Below, in pieces: positions 55,314-60,000 of a DNA stretch of 60,000 nt; the first letter of the stretch is position 1, and the number at the start of each line of letters is the position of its first letter. The stretch is taken from contig NC_079884.1 of assembly GCF_029227915.1 (NCBI RefSeq), positions 11,038,001 through 11,098,000 of the forward strand, written 5' to 3'. A model generated the notes under the pieces. The model was not told where the DNA came from and searched no databases. It saw only the letters and a program-made list of their open reading frames with translations. Both the position numbers and the translations under genes were made by a program. The DNA comes from Hydractinia symbiolongicarpus (Eukaryota; Cnidaria; Hydrozoa; Anthoathecata; Hydractiniidae).

Positions 55314-56771
55314 TCCTCTATCATACCTCACAAGAACCTACTCTTTATGAGCTCTAGCTTCTTTTGCATTTCACACCTGTTATTAACCTCTTGGTGCACC
55401 ACCTCTGACTGTCAGCGCCGCATCCCTCTGCTGTTATTTCCCCAGTCATCTGTCCTGCTCGCGTGGTGCACTGTCGTTCATCTCCTTGCACCTGTACTTA
55501 ATTCACCATACTCTTCCAGGGGTACACGCACATCTCTACACTTTGTGGCTGCCCAGGGCAGCCCAGCACCCCCAATTCCCCAAATGAAAATGCATTATCT
55601 ATCAGGCAATATTTTTGACGAGAACTACGACGAGATAATTCAACATGCCATAACAGGCTTAACAAATAGACATGAAAAAAAAAAACTACATGCAAGTGCC
55701 TATAAATTAGCCTTTTACAATTCGGGTAATAAAATCCCCATTTGATAAAACGAACAATAGGCCAGCCTTAGCCCTTTTCTAAATGGAGCTGTTTTGGATG
55801 CCTTGATGTTAAATGTAAATAGCAGTTCTGAAAATAGAAGCCTGACCTTATTTATTAATCACTCTAGGGCAAATGTATAATGGCTAATATGGAAGATTTC
55901 TTCATAAAAAACATCAGAAACTTTTTTTATGTGGATTACTTTTACATTAACAAAATTAAAAATTTGAAGATAAACTTTTGGGATTTTGTCATTCATTAGT
56001 TTTCAAATTTCTCCCTGGAAATTTTAAAAGTTTTAACGAATAGCGGCGATAGAAATGCTTTTTTAGATCGTATTTAAAGTTTAAAATCGAAAAGAGGCGA
56101 TAGAATTTTTTAATCGAAAAGCGGCATTTAATAGTTGTGAACAATGCTTCTCGAATGTTTCTTAGATGAAACGCGCTGGAATTTTTTTTTTTTAAGTAAT
56201 TAAATCAACAATACATTCGCGCGCAATGTCTTATAAAACTTCGCGAAAGATTTTTATTATTTGCTCCAATATTTCTTCACGAGCGCATTGTTTTTTAACA
56301 CGCAAATATAAACTCGCAAAACTCTTAAGGGATTTAATTATAACAAAAGACAAACGACTGCCGTCCTCCACGCAAAGGTGTGATATTAGCGTGTACGCGG
56401 TAGATTACATTCAGACTGTACTGTACTTAATCACTCTACAATGACACTTATTTAAATGCCTAATATAAAGGGAATACAATCGGAAGCATAACCGTATTTA
56501 TATGCCCAACCATTCTAAATTAAGGGCACTGACAATAAAAGCATTTCCAGATTTCCAAATTGCACAAAAGATATAGCCTGATCGAACAATTTTGAGTAGC
56601 ATTCAAAATACAGCTATGTGAAATGTTTATAAAATTGATCCTAAAGACTGGACACATATTGCAAAAAAAAAATTAAAAAAATCCAACTTAAAGTGAGGTA
56701 GGATCGCCCAAGTAGAAATTGCCAATGAGAAGATCATGTGGATCTAAACTAGAAATCGGTTGAAAGCAACG

Positions 56772-56773
<2 letters not shown>

Positions 56774-56806
<33 letters not shown>
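56774..56806. repeat. Poly-T run, 33 bases
   Basis: Uninterrupted T run. It could be a retroposon tail on the minus strand, but no retroposon body was recognised beside it. Confidence 0.95.
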
Positions 56807-56807
<1 letters not shown>

Positions 56808-56985
56808 GCATTTAAAAAGGTTCCTTGCGCCCAGGAGTCGAGTTAAAATTTATCTAAACTACTCAGGAGTGTTTCACGAGGCTCAACTCTCTGGTTTCAC
56901 GGTAGTTTAACTACATTTTGCCGCTTTTTGCCGATTGTTGCGCGATTCCTTGTTTTCTGCTGTAAAATAGTCGACTTCGGCGGCA

Positions 56986-57114
56986 GCCGAAGTGTGGCCT
57001 TTTGACCCTCTTAAACAAACAAATAATTTTGACGACAAGAAGAATCGCGCCGAAGTGTGGACTTTTGGACTCTTGTAAAACAAAGAATATGTGACGTCAA
57101 GAAGAATCCCGCCG
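56986..57114. repeat. 63 bp tandem repeat, two units
   Basis: Units start at 56986 and 57049 with gccgaagtgtgg and each contains gacg-caagaagaatc; a third start (gccgaagtcg) is at 57111. Confidence 0.85.
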
Positions 57115-59154
57115 AAGTCGTCGAAATTTACAGTAAAGAAAGATTGAAATTAATTTACTCTACCTATTGTTATTGCCTCATGGTAGCCGGTCAGTTGGAT
57201 AGGGTAGGATTCAACATGTCTAAAGGCTAAGAAAGTTTTGTATTGACTTCCAGCAAGTAAATGGAAGGCTTGAATATATGATTGCGGAATGAAATTGAGC
57301 AATGTTGCTAAGAAGAAACATGACTGGAAAACATTTATGCTCTGTGTTGCCTGGGATTGCAGAAGAAAGCAGTTTGGCAAAATAAACAGACTTTTTTGAG
57401 TTAACAAAATTATAGCATTAACTTTATAATGAAAAAGTTTTCAGGTACATCTGTTTACTTTTAATTCCATTGATTTTTGAGCTTTCTATTGCTGTGCTAG
57501 CAAGTTTGAGCATGAAACTGTTTATATTTTCACTTTCAACAACTCTAAAAAGGCCTGTCTCAAACTCAAAGTTCTTGTGTTGTCTTGGGGTACCCACAAA
57601 TAACAAGACATTTGATAACAATACAATAAATCGAATAGCTGCATATAACAACTTGTATGTTTGCTTTGTAGATTCAAAGCTCCTGGCAATAAACACTTTT
57701 TAAACGATTTCTTAAAATGCCACAAGGCCACAGACGAGAACACTAGTCGTGACTAGTTTTGTGAGAATGACTCCGACAAGACTTGATGATGATTGGTTTA
57801 AAAGCTCTAATCTTATATCGAGATAATTCCTGGGAACGATGTTAATTATAAAAATTAGGAAAAAAGCATGGTTTTAATTAATGGGTGAAATGACGAAAGT
57901 TTTTCACATTTCACTAAAGAAGTTATGCTGACAGGCATGGAAAATGTTTGTGGTTCTACCAACATAACGAAATGACTTAGCATATATACATATACAGCGC
58001 TATCCTGATTGACACAAAATGTGTAAATGTAGTTAACGATATCTGTTTTTAAATGATTTGTTTTGTTAAAAATTTTAAGTAGTTAGTGTTTATCGCATAA
58101 CAGCTAGGTATTTTCAAGTTTGATTCAACGTTTTAGAGTCTTAGCCAATAAGGGCTACATATTTTTGACTGAATGTTGTGCTAAATCAGTGGTCATTCAC
58201 TTGTTGTGGTAGGTTGTGTTGTTTTTAATTAGCTATTGCTGCGTAAAAACCAAATTTTATATAGCGGCCTTTACTTGTGCAAAATCATGATATAATTTTG
58301 CTATTTTTATTTTATTTATCTGTTGTTGTTTATGGTGTACTATGATCTAATAATACAAATAAAGCCTATTTACAATGCAGTTTGTGTTGTTGTTGTTGCT
58401 TATTTCTCTATATTTCTCCTTTTCCATGTGATTAAATGTTTCAAATAGATTAAATATCAAAATTTTTTTTTTTTTAGTAATAGATACCGTTTTGCATGTC
58501 TTTTACAGAACATAGTTTCTCCAAATTTATAGCCTGAATATTGCCCCCAAAGCAATTATATTCACCAATAACTTACGAAAACAAGCCTGCAAATATTATT
58601 TTGGATGTGGAAAAAAGAAGTTTTTCTGGCTAGCTAAGTATAGTCTATTATAAGATTAAAAAGGGAAAACACGAGGCCAAATTTTCACGCAGATACAATT
58701 TACTATATACAGGTTGGAGCAGGATCGTATCATGATCGTCTATTGCGGTGAATGACCATAAACAACACTATACATAACATAACGAGTTATCATAATGGCA
58801 ACCTGGCTACAAGGTTGGCATTACTTGTATAAAAGCCATAATGGCTCTAGGGTGGTTAAAAAGTGACAGTTTCTGGGCTCCTAACATGATATAATATATA
58901 AAATGAAACAAACCGACCTGGCTACATGCAATATCTGTCCTGAAGAAATATCTGAAGGTTTCTCCTGATACCAGAGGTACATGATCCAAAATTTGCTACA
59001 GTCATTGGTTGTCATTGGATGCACTGCCATTATAGTAATTGAAGCCAAAAGATGGAGTTGATGATATTAGTAGGTTGCAGTGATAGATGCTTCCTGAAAA
59101 CGTGGAGCTAGCTTAAAATTATTTCAGTTAAGCAAGTTAGCAAAATGTGATGAT

Positions 59155-59500
59155 CAAACCAAACTATTAGCAAAATGTGATGATGGAAACTAGTTGACTT
59201 TAGCTGCTCCCAATTTATAGGTAGGCAAGGCAATCTTAGGGGCCTGGATCTACAACAGTATTGGTTAGTTACCTTGAGGGCCCCTAGTGTTCATGCCTTG
59301 TGACCACCCTTTTCACTAGTCTACCATTCTAGATTTAAAATAACATTGAGTTTCTAAAGTATATCCTTCAATGACGCTAGTAGCCATCTTTGTTGACACT
59401 TGCATACTGAATGCAATAAAAGCCAAGCCTCTCAGCAAGGTATAAGTACTTACTTCAGGAACCGCAATTAACATGTGGTGAACTGTTGGTCCACCACCAT
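59155..59500. repeat. 346 bp module R, copy 2
   Basis: Near-identical to 53871-54216; the one difference noticed is ctcagcaagg versus ctcaacaagg. On its left the 17 bp tagcaaaatgtgatgat occurs both outside (about 59138-59154) and just inside the module. Confidence 0.95.
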
Positions 59501-60000
59501 ATGTTTTTTAATATATGTTCAAGGAGATCTTGAAATAGCGTGAAAAAACAAGTGATTTTGGATCGATTCAAAGAGTTGCCTAAAATTACTGCACGAAGCC
59601 TTAAAACAATGATAGAAGTGATGTAAAGGAATTTTTTTTATCTTGTGAAAGAGATTTCAGAAAATATAATTTTAGGTCCAAAATCATGAAATTAAAAAAC
59701 TTTCTTCCTTTAAAGTGGGCGAAATATCGCTATAAAATACTGTAAAATTAATCACAAGAAATATCTTCTCCCTGGTTATAGAGCTGAAGAAGAAAATTTT
59801 GCCAATTTTGAATATAGTCAATAAATTATAGTATTTACAAACGTTACAATAAGAGTTCCTTAACTAGAGATCTCTCACTTGCCAAAAAAAATTTGGTTTG
59901 CAACGCCAGTTTGTGTATAATTGTCCCTCATATGTTTACTGTCAATACGGAAGGAATTCATGAATCCTCTGTTTAGGATGTACCATCTTTAATAGCTTGC
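59501..60000. other. Right flank, no gene seen
   Basis: AT-rich DNA without a recognisable exon, RNA gene or repeat. Confidence 0.5.

Larger units (their letters stand above)
54877..59154. other. Repeat-bearing intergenic region, no gene supported
   Basis: Holds a 45 bp tandem repeat at about 55170-55313, a 33-base poly-T run at 56774-56806 and a 63 bp tandem repeat at 56986-57114. A minus-strand open stretch at 57424-57696 (ends KQMYLKTFSL) has no ATG and no recognised domain; it is not called. Confidence 0.5.

Noticed and set aside
57424-57743. Minus-strand open stretch ending KQMYLKTFSL
   Set aside because: Lacks an ATG and a clear acceptor; composition is plausible but nothing supports a gene.

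Overview
This window is AT-rich nuclear DNA from an animal, most likely a cnidarian and probably a hydrozoan. The evidence is one intron-rich conserved metazoan gene (POMT1), several intronless class A-type GPCR genes from a lineage-specific expansion, a decayed non-LTR retrotransposon, and degenerate Polinton/Maverick-type viral elements. The organism call is inference; there is no rRNA or mitochondrial marker.

Layout. (1) 0.6-1.6 kb: an intronless class A GPCR (+). (2) 3.0-20.05 kb: 18 exons of protein O-mannosyltransferase 1 (POMT1, +), in phase through 17 GT-AG introns to the stop; only about the first 80 codons are not found. Its first visible intron holds a 5'-truncated LINE ending about 20 bp before the splice acceptor. 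Its 6.3 kb third visible intron holds two antisense GPCR genes and a SINE-like repeat. (3) 20-33.9 kb: mostly non-coding, with two more GPCR paralogues (-) at 23.3 and 29.5 kb, a 22-copy decamer array and two weak exon candidates. The four minus-strand GPCRs form one family that lacks the DRY motif. Three of them also lack the TM2 aspartate.

(4) 33.9-42.65 kb: Polinton-like element A, very AT-rich. It carries a VLTF3-like zinc-ribbon protein, a retroviral-type integrase, a glycine-rich membrane protein, two intact ORFs (274 and 191 aa), a conserved minor virion-type gene split by a 1.6 kb hAT-like insertion, a short ORF, a double-jelly-roll-type major capsid protein and a packaging ATPase. 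Most genes have stops or frameshifts. (5) About 42.95-50.6 kb: element B, clearly less AT-rich, with homologues of five element A genes plus the N-terminal and Exo I part of a protein-primed-type DNA polymerase B. A four-gene block is inverted relative to A. Many A genes and some B genes start just behind a TATATAATG-like motif, which resembles a viral late promoter. (6) 50.7-60 kb: repeats, with a 659 bp minisatellite module present twice, an abutting 346 bp module present twice, other short tandem repeats, and one candidate minus-strand first exon.

The viral genes would together have made integration, replication, late transcription and virion assembly functions. As read here both elements are broken. 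The host genes with clean intact frames are POMT1 and the five GPCRs.
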